A stretch of 64,000 nucleotides of DNA. Source: Microbacterium sp. zg-Y1090 (GTDB lineage: Bacteria; Actinomycetota; Actinomycetes; Actinomycetales; Microbacteriaceae). Made by a program: the position numbers and the translations under genes. The first letter of the stretch is position 1. The number at the start of each line of letters is the position of its first letter. Shown one piece after another: positions 52,611 to 61,312 of the stretch. The stretch covers positions 434,001-498,000 of the forward strand of contig NZ_CP126742.1 of assembly GCF_030246945.1 (NCBI RefSeq), written 5' to 3'. The notes under the pieces were generated by a model that saw only the letters and a program-made list of their open reading frames with translations, made no database searches and was not told where the DNA came from.

Positions 52611-52644
52611 CGGCGCTCTGCGGGCGGCGGCGCTGCGAGCGCTC

Positions 52645-52703
52645 CTCGGGTGTCGCGTCCGCACGATGGCGCGGGGCGGCGCCCACCATTCGTGACACTC
52701 GAG
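52645..52703 (+). repeat. 59-bp palindromic repeat, copy 2 (variant)
   Basis: Begins CTCGGGTGTC and ends GACACTCGAG; the interior differs from copy 1 at several bases (GCGTCC, ACGATGG). Separated from copy 1 by 34 bases. Confidence 0.88.
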
Positions 52704-52762
52704 CGGCGGCGCACCGCAGGGCGGCGCGGGCGCGCGGCAGCGCGCTGCGGCGCGGGCGGATG

Positions 52763-52821
52763 CTCGAGTGTCGCTTCCGCGCGGTGGGGCGTGGTGGCAC
52801 CCGCCATTCGTGACACTCGAG
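52763..52821 (+). repeat. 59-bp palindromic repeat, copy 3
   Basis: Both ends are intact. The interior GGTGGGGCGTGGTGGCACCC differs from copies 1 and 2 but is shared with copy 4. Separated from copy 2 by 59 bases, exactly one repeat length. Confidence 0.9.
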
Positions 52822-52855
52822 CAGCGCCCGCGGTGCGCACGGGGCGGGCGGGACG

Positions 52856-52914
52856 TTCCAGTGTCGCTTCCGCACGGTGGGGCGTGGTGGCACCCGCCAT
52901 TCGTGACACTCGAG
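52856..52914 (+). repeat. 59-bp palindromic repeat, copy 4 (left end altered)
   Basis: Begins TTCCAGTGTC instead of CTCGAGTGTC, with an intact right end. Interior identical in type to copy 3. Separated from copy 3 by 34 bases, as copies 1 and 2 are. Confidence 0.88.
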
Positions 52915-53000
52915 CAGCCCCAGCCCCCGCCCCAGCCCCAGCCCAGCCCGCCCCAGCCGCGGGCCCGGCGGCCCCGCGACCGCGCGGGCGGACGCGGCGG
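52915..53000. other. C-rich low-complexity stretch, potential G-quadruplex on the minus strand
   Basis: Runs of C (CCCCAGCCCCCGCCCC and similar) give at least four G-runs of four on the other strand, at the 3' end of the leftward fusion gene. Confidence 0.5.
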
Positions 53001-55202
53001 TCAGGCGACGGGGAAGTTGTCGCGGAAGAGGGGCTCGGGGTCGTAGCGGCGCTTCACCTCGCGCAGGCGCGCCAGGGTGGCGGGTGGGAAGGCCTGGGCG
53101 ACGAGCGCCGGATCGGTGCGCGACTCGAAGCTGAGGTAGAGGCCGTCGAAGTGCGTCGCGAGGGCATCCCACAGCTGGTCGAAGACCGGGCCGCGGCCGA
53201 TCGCGGTGACGGAGAACCCGGCATCCCGATGCGCGTACGCGGTCGCGTCGGGGGCGACGTCGGCCACCGCGCCGCCGACTGAGCGGATCTGGAACCACGG
53301 GGTGGCCCCCGAGGCGATCAGCGCCGCGATCGCGTCGGCGGCGTCGTCGAGAGTGCGCAGCAGCCCGGAGCGGAACCGCGGCTCGCCCTGCCCGTCGTGC
53401 GTGGCGTCCGTCGCATTCGCCATGACCGCAGCGTAGGTGGACAGCTGCACCGACTGCCCGACCAGCGGGGCCAGCTGCGCGAACGGCTGGAGCCGCTCGA
53501 TGATCGTGTCGGGGTCGGGCTGGTCGACGACGCCGTACACCTGGGCGAGGGGCGGCTGCCCGCCGCGGCCGGCGGCGAGGATCGCGAACAGGGTGACGTC
53601 GCGCGGGGACGCCTGCATCGTCGCGCCGAACCCGCGCACGAAGTCCGCCATGTCGGTGGCGTCGAAGGCCAGCTGCACCCAGCCGAGCTCGCCCACCGGC
53701 ATCGCCTCGAACTCGAACGCCGTGACGACCCCGATATTGGCGCCGGCGCCGCGCACCGCCCAGAACAGGTCGGGGTTCTCTTCCGCGCTGGCACGCACGA
53801 CGGTGCCGTCGGCGAGCAGCACGTCGGCGGCGACCATGCGGTCGATCGTGAGGCCGTGCTCGCGAGTGAGGAACCCGATGCCGCCCGCCGTGGCGAGGCC
53901 GCCCACGCCGACGCCGCCGTAGTCGCCGCTGGAGATCACCCAGCCGTGGGGCTCGAGGGCGCGGGCGACCTCGCCCCAGCGCGCACCGGGCTCGATGCGC
54001 ACCCGCCGGGTCGCCTCGTCGAGCACCTCGATCCGCGACAGCGCGCCGAGGTCGATCACGATGCCGCCGTCGTTGGTGCTGCGGCCGCTGATGCCGTGAC
54101 CGGCGCTGCGGATGCCGAGGGGGAGGTGCCGATGCCGGCGGGCGAAGGCGAGGGCCTCTGCCACCTCGCCGACATCTCGCGGGCGCAGCACGAGGCCCGG
54201 GGCGCCGCCGCGCATATAGGTGGAGCGCACCGTGCGGTAGCCGAAGTCGCCCGGTTCGACCGCGGTCTCCCGCAGCGACGCGGGCAGGTCGTCGTAGGCG
54301 ATGCCGTCGCGTCGCTGCGCCAGCGCGCGGGCGCTGCGGCCGGGTGCGGTGTGGCCCGTGCGGGTGCGCTCGGCGGCCACGGCCTCGCGGACGACCGGGA
54401 TCGTCTCCGCCGCGAACCGCTCCAGCATCGCGGGATCGTCGCTGCTGACGATGAACGCCGACATCCCGTCGCCGAGGGCCAGTTCCACGAGCTGCTCGGC
54501 GGACTCCCCGCCGGAGATGTTCAGCAGGCGCCGCACCTCGCCGGGGTGACGCCCGGCGGCAGCGGCCGCGTCATCGATGCGGGCGTTTCCGGCGGCGAGG
54601 TCGCCGGGCTGCATGTACGACAGCGACGGCAGCCAGCCGTCGGCCTTGCGACCGGTGAGGCGCAGCATGCGCGGCTTGTAGGCGCCGAGCCAGATGGGCA
54701 CCTCGTGCGCGGGGGCGGGGCCGCGCTTGGCGCCGTGCACGGGGTAGTGGTCGCCGCCGTGCACCGCACCGCGCTCGCCGACCGCCCAGAGCTCCCGGAT
54801 GAGGTCGATGGCTTCGCTCAGGGCTTCGACGGACTCGCCCGCGGTCAGCCGCGGCACGCCCATCGCTTCGATCGCATCCCAGAACGCCCCCGCTCCCAGC
54901 CCCAGATTGAGCCGTCCGCCGGAGAGGAGATCGAGGGATGCCGCGGCGCGCGCCAGCACCGGCGCCGGGCGCAGCGGCAGGTTCGTGACGTTGGGGGCGA
55001 GCTGGATCGTCGAGGTGGCGGCGGCCGCGTACGACATCAGGGTCCACGTGTCGAGGAACCGCGGCTGGTACGGATGGTCTTGGAAGGTGGCCAGGTCGTA
55101 CCCGAGCTGCTCGCTCAGCTGGGTCAGCTGCACCACCTGCCGCGGGTTCGCCGCGGAGGGGGTCAGGAAGGTGCCGAAGAGCAGGTCATGTCCGTAGTCC
55201 AC
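53001..55202 (-). CDS. Fusion of luciferase-like oxidoreductase and berberine-bridge-type FAD oxidoreductase
   Basis: The product is 733 residues from GTG 55202. Residues 1-about 290 form a luciferase-like (LLM/F420- or FMN-type) barrel: TFQDHPYQPRFLDTWTLMSY, LLSGGRLNLGLGAGAFWDAI, VPIWLGAYKPRMLRLTGRKA, ADGWLPSLSYM. From about residue 330 a PCMH-type FAD domain begins: LVLRPRDVGEVAEALAFARR, LGIRSAGHGISGRSTNDGGI (His for 8-alpha FAD attachment), GDYGGVGVGGLATAGGIGFL, and it ends YDPEPLFRDNFPV as in berberine-bridge enzymes. The second covalent Cys of such enzymes is not visible. Both halves are full-size, with no stop or frameshift between. Substrate unknown. Confidence 0.9.
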   Translation of the reverse strand: MDYGHDLLFGTFLTPSAANPRQVVQLTQLSEQLGYDLATFQDHPYQPRFLDTWTLMSYAAAATSTIQLAPNVTNLPLRPAPVLARAAASLDLLSGGRLNLGLGAGAFWDAIEAMGVPRLTAGESVEALSEAIDLIRELWAVGERGAVHGGDHYPVHGAKRGPAPAHEVPIWLGAYKPRMLRLTGRKADGWLPSLSYMQPGDLAAGNARIDDAAAAAGRHPGEVRRLLNISGGESAEQLVELALGDGMSAFIVSSDDPAMLERFAAETIPVVREAVAAERTRTGHTAPGRSARALAQRRDGIAYDDLPASLRETAVEPGDFGYRTVRSTYMRGGAPGLVLRPRDVGEVAEALAFARRHRHLPLGIRSAGHGISGRSTNDGGIVIDLGALSRIEVLDEATRRVRIEPGARWGEVARALEPHGWVISSGDYGGVGVGGLATAGGIGFLTREHGLTIDRMVAADVLLADGTVVRASAEENPDLFWAVRGAGANIGVVTAFEFEAMPVGELGWVQLAFDATDMADFVRGFGATMQASPRDVTLFAILAAGRGGQPPLAQVYGVVDQPDPDTIIERLQPFAQLAPLVGQSVQLSTYAAVMANATDATHDGQGEPRFRSGLLRTLDDAADAIAALIASGATPWFQIRSVGGAVADVAPDATAYAHRDAGFSVTAIGRGPVFDQLWDALATHFDGLYLSFESRTDPALVAQAFPPATLARLREVKRRYDPEPLFRDNFPVA

Positions 55203-55239
55203 ACCCGCCGCAACACCTGAGCGCCGCGATTGCTTCCCG

Positions 55240-55255
55240 CGCCCGCGCGCGGGCG
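55240..55255 (-). terminator. GC palindrome just after the GH39 gene
   Basis: CGCCCGCGCGCGGGCG is a perfect 16-bp palindrome beginning 1 base past the GH39 stop, between it and the next leftward gene. It may act as a weak terminator. Confidence 0.4.
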
Positions 55256-55256
55256 G

Positions 55257-56933
55257 CTAAGCCTGGCGCAGTGATGCCACCGCCCACGGCTGCAGGTGCA
55301 GGTCGAGGTCGAGGGCGCCGTCGGCGTCCGCCGTGAGGGTGAAGCGCCGCAGACCCTCCGCGACCTCGCGCAGCGACGCCGTCTGGGCGGGGGAGAGGTT
55401 GAGCGGCTCTCCCATGCGGTGCCACGCCTCGGCCACGTCGCCGTGGTCGAGGTCGACCACCTCCACGAGGAACGCCGTGCCCGGGACCAGACCGCGGACG
55501 CGGTGGCGGATGCGGCGGGACGGACCCCGCTCCCGCAGCTCCCGCGTCGCCGCGTAGGACGTGCGCGACCCCACGGACTGCAGCCCCATCTCGTCCGGGT
55601 AGTTGAAGAACACCCCCGACACCGCCCCGGAGCTGCTGTCGCCGGTGAGCACGCCGTGCTCGGTCGACAGCAGCCGGCGGTCGCCCAGGCGCGCGAGCGC
55701 GGCGAACGCGTGGAAGGTGGGTTTGCGGATGCCCTGCTCGTTGACGACGCCGAACCCGCCGTGGAACGGCCCGATGCCTGCACCGCCCTCCTCGAACACA
55801 TCGGTGAAGGTCCAGTAGGAGATGGACTCGGCCAGGTCGGTGCACTGCAGGTAGGCGCGGGTGATGTAGGTGGCCGCGAACACCGTGTCGTGGATGCTGT
55901 CGCGGCTCGACGGTGTGGTGGACCACTCGGTGATGTGCACCTCGGCATGCGGATACGGCCCCGCCGCGACCAGCCGTCGCAGCAGTGCGAGGTCGTCGCG
56001 CGTGGCGTCGGCGTACCGGCTGATGAGCGTGGCCTTGCCGCTCACGGCGTACGCGTAGTCGGTGGGATAGACGTGCGTGGTGACGAAGTCCACCGGCAGG
56101 TCGCGCGCGGCGCACCACTCCAGGAACTCCTCGATCCACACCGGCCGCCACTCCAGCGCGTCGACGTCCGTCGCGGCCGCGGTGGCGTGCTGCACGTCGC
56201 GGTCCTCGGTCTCGCCGTCGTAGCGGGAATCGGGCACGAACACGCTCGTCGACGGGCCGCCGACCTGCAGGTCGGGGTGGATGGCCTTGATCGCGCGGGC
56301 GGTCGCGGCGTAGAGCTCGAAGTACTGCGTCTTGGTGCCCGTCCAGAAGTGGGGGACGAGGTTCGGCTCGTTCCACACCTCGAATTTCCACCGGCGCACC
56401 TCGTCGAGTCCGTAGCGCCCGATCCAGTGCTCGACGGTGGCGGCCACCAGGCGCACCCACGCAGCCATGTCGTTCGGCGGGCTCGCGTGGGCGCCCCACC
56501 AGAACACCGTGGCGTGGTCGGTCGCGAGCTCGCGTGGCATGAATCCGAGCTCGACGAACGGGCGGGCGCCGGAGGCGAGGATGAAGTCGAAGACCTTGTC
56601 GACGTAGCTGAAGGTGTGGCGCTCGCGTTCGAGGGCGCTGTCGGGGCCGAAGCCGCCGCCGTCGCGCACGCGGTACACGAACATGTCGTCGTGGAAGAGC
56701 CCGTGGAAGCGCACCGACCGCATCCCGAGGGTCTGCACCGCCTCGGTGAAGTGCTCCCGCCAATCGGCACGCAGCGCCTCATTTGCCCGCCCCGCGCCGA
56801 CGCACTCGTTCCACACGTGCGTCAGGGCGCGGTCCTCTGCGGCGTGACCGTCGATCTCGATCGCGGCGAGCGGGCGGTGCCGGCGAGCGGAGTCGACGTC
56901 GAGGTCGATGATCGCGCGGGCGGTCGAGGTCAC
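55257..56933 (-). CDS. Glycoside hydrolase family 39 (beta-xylosidase-like)
   Basis: The product is 558 residues from GTG 56933, with GGAG 7 bases upstream and a GTGA overlap with the ThuA gene. The catalytic barrel has MRSVRFHGLFHDDMFVYRVR, the acid/base Glu in WKFEVWNEPNLVPHFW (E189) and the nucleophile Glu in AEVHITEWSTTPSSRD (E336). SYWTFTDVFEEGGAG is also a GH39 hallmark. The last 130 residues form the usual beta-sandwich. It probably removes xylose (or another pentose/uronic unit) from plant oligosaccharides in the cytoplasm; no signal peptide is seen. Confidence 0.92.
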   Translation of the reverse strand: MTSTARAIIDLDVDSARRHRPLAAIEIDGHAAEDRALTHVWNECVGAGRANEALRADWREHFTEAVQTLGMRSVRFHGLFHDDMFVYRVRDGGGFGPDSALERERHTFSYVDKVFDFILASGARPFVELGFMPRELATDHATVFWWGAHASPPNDMAAWVRLVAATVEHWIGRYGLDEVRRWKFEVWNEPNLVPHFWTGTKTQYFELYAATARAIKAIHPDLQVGGPSTSVFVPDSRYDGETEDRDVQHATAAATDVDALEWRPVWIEEFLEWCAARDLPVDFVTTHVYPTDYAYAVSGKATLISRYADATRDDLALLRRLVAAGPYPHAEVHITEWSTTPSSRDSIHDTVFAATYITRAYLQCTDLAESISYWTFTDVFEEGGAGIGPFHGGFGVVNEQGIRKPTFHAFAALARLGDRRLLSTEHGVLTGDSSSGAVSGVFFNYPDEMGLQSVGSRTSYAATRELRERGPSRRIRHRVRGLVPGTAFLVEVVDLDHGDVAEAWHRMGEPLNLSPAQTASLREVAEGLRRFTLTADADGALDLDLHLQPWAVASLRQA

Positions 56934-57679
56934 CGGCTGCTCCAGAGGGTCGGGACGAGGGTGGCGTCGGTGTGCAGCTCCTGCCGCCCGGGGGCGCTGC
57001 GCGCGGCCCAGAGGAGGCCGCGCTCGATGATCGTGCGCACGCTGGCGTCGCGCAGCACCGCGAGGCTGTGGCCGGCGGTGGTGACGAAGACCCGTCCGCG
57101 GTCCCACCGCCGCGTCCACACCGCGGGTGACGGCGCCGACCAGCGCGCCGGCCCCTCGAGCAGACCGGGCTGGCCGGTCGTGGCGAGGACCTCGCCCGGA
57201 TCGTCGGCGACCAGGCGCGGACGGTCGGTGCGCAGGGTGAAGTCTTCGAGCCCCGCGGTGATCGCATGGCGTCGCCCCGCGGAGGTGAGATCGACCGTGT
57301 GGCACCGCAGGGCGTCGCCGTCCGCCGTCGCCGCCACGACGGCTGGGGAGACGAACGCCCCGCCCACCAGCTCCCGATAGGCGCGTGACCCGGGACAGGT
57401 GTCCAGGATGCCGGCGTGCCATCCCGCCAGCCCGGTGCCCCGCTGCACGGCGCGGCGCAGCCCGGATACGGCGTCATCCGAGACGGGCGAATCCGTCAGG
57501 CATTGCAGCACCAGGTCGGTGGCCGACATGGCGTCGTCGTCGGTGTAGACGTCGGCGGATGCCTCGATGCGCACCGTGAAGCCGGCGGCTTCGAGGAAGG
57601 GCAGGAACATCTCGGTCGCGTCGACCGGACGGTATCCCGCCCCACCGCCTCGGACGATCAGCGCATGGCGTGCGGTCAT
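56930..57679 (-). CDS. ThuA-domain protein
   Basis: The product is 249 residues from ATG 57679, with GGAGGAGG about 7 bases upstream. MTARHALIVRGGGAGYRPVD starts a glutamine-amidotransferase-like fold, with AVQRGTGLAGWHAGILDTCP and GRVFVTTAGHSL, the ThuA pattern (GWH and TxGH motifs). ThuA-like proteins occur in sugar-catabolic operons, where they are linked to 3-keto-sugar metabolism. First gene of the leftward ThuA-GH39 operon. Confidence 0.87.
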   Translation of the reverse strand: MTARHALIVRGGGAGYRPVDATEMFLPFLEAAGFTVRIEASADVYTDDDAMSATDLVLQCLTDSPVSDDAVSGLRRAVQRGTGLAGWHAGILDTCPGSRAYRELVGGAFVSPAVVAATADGDALRCHTVDLTSAGRRHAITAGLEDFTLRTDRPRLVADDPGEVLATTGQPGLLEGPARWSAPSPAVWTRRWDRGRVFVTTAGHSLAVLRDASVRTIIERGLLWAARSAPGRQELHTDATLVPTLWSSR

Positions 57680-57758
57680 GGTGGGCCTCCTCCGCGTCGG
57701 TGGGGAATGGGCAACAGCCCGCTCACGATGACATCGGGGCATTGCGCCGCGCCCGCTA

Positions 57759-57768
57759 TTTGCGCAAA
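57759..57768. promoter_or_regulatory. LacI-type operator candidate TTTGCGCAAA
   Basis: A perfect palindrome with a central CG, in an AT-rich pocket between ThuA and LacI genes and one base before the LacI ATG at 57770. Its half-site TTTGCG also occurs in the 24413 operator. Confidence 0.55.
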
Positions 57769-57769
57769 A

Positions 57770-58816
57770 ATGCCCGGCATGACATCGACGCCCCGGGCCA
57801 CGCTCGCCGATGTGGCCGCGGAGGCCGGGGTGAGCGTGTCGACCGCGTCCCGTGCGCTGCGCGGTCGCGGGGAGATGGCGCCCGAGACGCGCATGCGCGT
57901 GCGCGACGTCGCCGCGGCGCTGGGGTACGCGCGCGCCGCCGAGCCCCGGGGGAGGCCGCGCAGTGGGACCTCGCGGGTGTTCGACCTCGTGCTCGGGCAC
58001 TTCCACGACCCGTACACCGACGAGGTCACCGCCGGGGCGCGCACGGCGGCGGCGCGGCTGGGCTATGACCTCGTGCTCACCGCCGAACGTGACGACCCGG
58101 CCGACGACTGGCCGGTGCGCGTGCGGTCGCGGGGCTCGGCGGGCGTCATCCTCGGCCTGATCCTGCCGACGGCGGGACAGGTGGCGACGCTGCGTGCCGC
58201 CGGCATCCCCATCGTGCTGCTGGAGCCCCCGGGCGAAGGTGCGGAGTCCTTGCCTCGGGTGCGCACCACCGATCGCGCCGGGGGAGGCGCCGCGGCCGAG
58301 CATCTGGTCGCCCGGGGAGCGCGGCGGTTCCTCGTGATCGGGGGATCGCCGTCCTACCGCTACGGACGGGCGCGCGTGGAGGGATTCGTCGCCGCGCTGG
58401 GGCGGGCGGCGCCCGGAGCGGTCTGCGTGCGGACCCGCGCCGACTGGAGCGCGTGGGATGCCCGGAGGGCATGCGCCACCGGGCTCGCCGAGCTGGGCGG
58501 CGACGGCCCCATCGGCGTCTTCGCCTGCTCGGACGAGATGGCCGCCGGCGCCTACCGTGCCATCGCCGACGCCGGGCTGAGCGTGCCGCGGGACGTCCTC
58601 GTCGTCGGGTTCGACGACGTGCGCGGCGCCCGCTGGCTGCACCCGCCGCTGACCACGGTCCGCCAGCCCATCCGCGAGATGGCCGCCGCCGCGGTGCAGA
58701 CGCTGGCCGAGACGGTGGCGGGACGCCCGACGGGGCATCGCGTGGTGGAGTTCGCGACCGAACTCGTCGCGCGCGGCTCCACTGCTGTGGTGGCCCCTTC
58801 CGTGTCAGAGCTCTGA
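57770..58816 (+). CDS. LacI-family transcriptional regulator of the glycan locus
   Basis: The product is 348 residues from ATG 57770, or 345 from ATG 57779. The DNA-binding domain reads ATLADVAAEAGVSVSTASRA and LRGRGEMAPETRMRVRDVAA, LacI-like. The core has GVFACSDEMAAGAYRAIADA, GLSVPRDVLVVGFDDVRGAR and WLHPPLTTVRQPI. If the operator at 57759 is real, the ATG at 57779 would leave room for it in the leader. It probably represses both the ThuA-GH39 operon and the rightward glycosidase genes. Confidence 0.9.
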   Translation: MPGMTSTPRATLADVAAEAGVSVSTASRALRGRGEMAPETRMRVRDVAAALGYARAAEPRGRPRSGTSRVFDLVLGHFHDPYTDEVTAGARTAAARLGYDLVLTAERDDPADDWPVRVRSRGSAGVILGLILPTAGQVATLRAAGIPIVLLEPPGEGAESLPRVRTTDRAGGGAAAEHLVARGARRFLVIGGSPSYRYGRARVEGFVAALGRAAPGAVCVRTRADWSAWDARRACATGLAELGGDGPIGVFACSDEMAAGAYRAIADAGLSVPRDVLVVGFDDVRGARWLHPPLTTVRQPIREMAAAAVQTLAETVAGRPTGHRVVEFATELVARGSTAVVAPSVSEL

Positions 58817-58837
58817 CGCGGCACCGTTTTCGGTCTT

Positions 58838-58858
58838 TTCGTCGCCGACGGCGGCGAA
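58838..58858 (+). terminator. Weak hairpin after the LacI gene
   Basis: TTCGTCGCC-GAC-GGCGGCGAA, a 9-bp stem with one G-T pair, lies 21 bases after the stop, preceded by TTTT. Confidence 0.4.
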
Positions 58859-58939
58859 GTCTGTACCATTCGTGGGATCTCTTGCCAGGACGGGCCCATG
58901 GCCCGCCGGTGCCGCGTTGCGAAGGAGCAGTCGCCGATC

Positions 58940-61312
58940 ATGCCGCCGTTGATGACCCGCACCACCGCCCCCAGCTGGGAGGACGGGATGATCGTCGGCA
59001 GCGGCCGGGTGGGCGCCGTGGTCTACGGCGAGGCGGGCACGCAGACGGTCTCGCTCGCCCACGAGCGCTTCTTCATCCCCGCCCACCCGCGACCCGGCGC
59101 CCCCGGGCTCGCCGCGTCGCTGCAGACGCTGCGGGAGGCGGTGCTCGCGGGGAGGAGCGCCGATGCCGGGGCGGCGATGATGGCGGCCGCCGTCGCCGCC
59201 GGATCGCCGGAGGATCTCGTCTGGACCGACCCGCTCGGCATCTGCGCCACCCTGACGCTGTCGGTCGGCGGCGCGGGACCCACGTCGCGACGCACGATGG
59301 ACCCCGTGCACGGCGAGGTCGCTGTGCACTGGGATGTGCCGGCTGTCACGCTGCACGCCGGCGCGCCGCGGGGCGGGCAGCAGGTGTGGCTGGTCGTGCG
59401 GGCTCGCGCGGCGACGACGGTCGACCTCGAGCTGCGCCTCGGGGCGTGCGCGCGGCCGGAGACCGGCGCCACCGGGTACGCGCGCTTCCTGCGCCCTGTG
59501 GTGACGGCCGGCGACACCGGGTCGCTCGTGGCATCCACCGGCGATCCCGACCGATCCGCGACGGTCGTCGTGCGCACGGGCACGCCCTGGACCGCGTCGG
59601 AGTCGGGTGGGGCGGTGCGCACGCGCCTCCATGTGCCCCCCGCGGGGGAGGCGCTCATCCGCATCGACGTGTGGGTCGGTGCCGCGGCCGACGGGCCGGG
59701 GGTGGATGACGGCGCCCCCGATGGCGGGGAGGCGCTCCGGGCGCGCACCGCGGCGCACGCCGCGCTGGTGCGGCGGTCCGCGTTGCGGCTCGGAGGCGTG
59801 GGCGGCGAGGAAGAGGTGCGCCGCGACGAGTCGACCGACGAGGAATCGACCGAGGACCTGTGGCGCCGCGCTCGGGCCGGTGATGCGGCCGCCCGCCGTC
59901 GGGTGGTGGCGACGGCCTACCTGGCCGGTCGCGCGCACGCGATCGCGGGGACGGGCGAGCTGCCGCCGACGCTGCAGGGGGTGTGGCAGGGCAGCTGGGC
60001 GCCGGCCTGGTCGGCCGACTACACGCTGAACGGCAACGTGCAGAACGGCGCCATGGCGGGGCTCATCCCGACCGGCACTCCCGAGCTCGCGCGGTCGCTG
60101 CTGAACCTCGTGCTGCCGCACCTGCAGGATTACCGTCGCAATGCCCGCCGCATCCTCGGGACCGAGGGCATGCTGCTGCCCGCCCGCATGTCGACCCATG
60201 GCGAGGCCAGCCACTTCTCGGCGGAGTTCCCCCACGTGTTCTGGACGGGGTGCGGCGGGTGGGTGCTGCGGACGGCGGCGGACATCGTGGCCACCACCGG
60301 CGACCGGTCCATCGTCGACGACCGGCTGTGGGAGCTCGTCGAGGGCGTGCTGGTGCTGGCAGAGCAGGCGACGGTCGGCGCGGACGGGCGGCGGCATCTC
60401 GTGCCGAGCTATTCGCCGGAGAACAGCCCTCCCGGCGGCGCGCCCCTCGTCGCCGACGCGACGATGGACATCGCCATCCTGCGCGACGCGGCCCGCGCGG
60501 CCGCCGTCCTCGCGCGGGCGCGCGGCGACCACAGCCTCGACGAGCGCTGGCAGCGGCTGGTCGAGAGCCTTCCGCCGTACCGCGTCGCCGCGGACGGCAC
60601 GCTGGCGGAGTGGATCGCCGACCTCTGGCCGGAGAACCACGCCCACCGTCACACGTCGCAGCTGTACCCGCTCTGGTACGAGGCGGACGAGGCGTTCCTG
60701 GGTGACAGCCACGGGGCCGACGCGCTGCGCCGGGCCGCGGAGGCGACGATCGACGCGCGCATCGCGTGGCGGGCGGGCGACCCCACCGCGCCACCCGGGC
60801 GCATGGAGATGGCTTTCGGGCTCGTGCAGCTGGGTCTGGCTGCGGCGGCCCTCGGGCGCGCCGACGCCGCGTTGACGTGCGTGGAATGGCTGGCGCTGGA
60901 GCACTGGACGCCCGCCCTGACCACCACCCACGACGCCGGCCGCCTGTTCAACCTGGATGCCGCAGGCGGGCTGCCCGCCGTGGTGGCGGCGATGCTCGTC
61001 GCGTCGACGCAGGACGAGATCATGCTGCTGCCTGCCTTGCCGGCGGAGTGGCCGTCGGGCTCGGTGACGGGACTGCGTGCCCGCGGCGGCATCGTCGTCG
61101 ACCACCTCGCCTGGGATGCCGATGCCTGCACCGTCACGCTGCGCCGTCTGCCGGAGGCAGCGTGGCTGCGGGCGGACGGACGCGCCGGCCTGCGCGTGGG
61201 GCGGGCGCCGGTGCTCGCCGGAGCCGTCGGCGACGCGCGGCACGAGGTCACCATCGGTGTGGAGCCGACGACGTGGCGCTTCGCGCGCGCGACGGCGGGG
61301 GCCGCGGCATGA
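58940..61312 (+). CDS. Glycoside hydrolase family 95-like (alpha-L-fucosidase/galactosidase type)
   Basis: The product is 790 residues from ATG 58940; ATG 58898 and ATG 58952 are alternatives, with GAAGGAG at 58921. The N-terminal EDGMIVGSGRVGAVVYGEAG, the central LPPTLQGVWQGSWAPAWSAD plus YTLNGNVQNGAMAGLIPTG, the PSYSPENSPPGG segment and HRHTSQLYPLWYEADEAF match the GH95 plan of a beta-sandwich followed by an (alpha/alpha)6 barrel. The usual GH95 NxN and HRHxS motifs are modified, so specificity may be alpha-L-galactose, alpha-L-fucose or arabinose. No signal peptide. It overlaps the next gene by 4 bases. Confidence 0.82.
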   Translation: MPPLMTRTTAPSWEDGMIVGSGRVGAVVYGEAGTQTVSLAHERFFIPAHPRPGAPGLAASLQTLREAVLAGRSADAGAAMMAAAVAAGSPEDLVWTDPLGICATLTLSVGGAGPTSRRTMDPVHGEVAVHWDVPAVTLHAGAPRGGQQVWLVVRARAATTVDLELRLGACARPETGATGYARFLRPVVTAGDTGSLVASTGDPDRSATVVVRTGTPWTASESGGAVRTRLHVPPAGEALIRIDVWVGAAADGPGVDDGAPDGGEALRARTAAHAALVRRSALRLGGVGGEEEVRRDESTDEESTEDLWRRARAGDAAARRRVVATAYLAGRAHAIAGTGELPPTLQGVWQGSWAPAWSADYTLNGNVQNGAMAGLIPTGTPELARSLLNLVLPHLQDYRRNARRILGTEGMLLPARMSTHGEASHFSAEFPHVFWTGCGGWVLRTAADIVATTGDRSIVDDRLWELVEGVLVLAEQATVGADGRRHLVPSYSPENSPPGGAPLVADATMDIAILRDAARAAAVLARARGDHSLDERWQRLVESLPPYRVAADGTLAEWIADLWPENHAHRHTSQLYPLWYEADEAFLGDSHGADALRRAAEATIDARIAWRAGDPTAPPGRMEMAFGLVQLGLAAAALGRADAALTCVEWLALEHWTPALTTTHDAGRLFNLDAAGGLPAVVAAMLVASTQDEIMLLPALPAEWPSGSVTGLRARGGIVVDHLAWDADACTVTLRRLPEAAWLRADGRAGLRVGRAPVLAGAVGDARHEVTIGVEPTTWRFARATAGAAA

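Noticed and set aside
52118..52909. A protein with repeated VSRMAGATTPHRAEATLE-type blocks
   Set aside because: The blocks are translations of the 59-bp palindromic DNA repeats and shift frame between copies, as expected for non-coding repeats.
52552..52914. CRISPR array
   Set aside because: Units are 59 bp and fully palindromic, spacing is 34/59/34, the spacers are low-complexity GC sequence, and no cas gene is present.
52552..52914. Integron attC sites
   Set aside because: The size would fit, but the conserved GTTRRRY and RYYYAAC ends are absent, as are cassette genes and an integrase.
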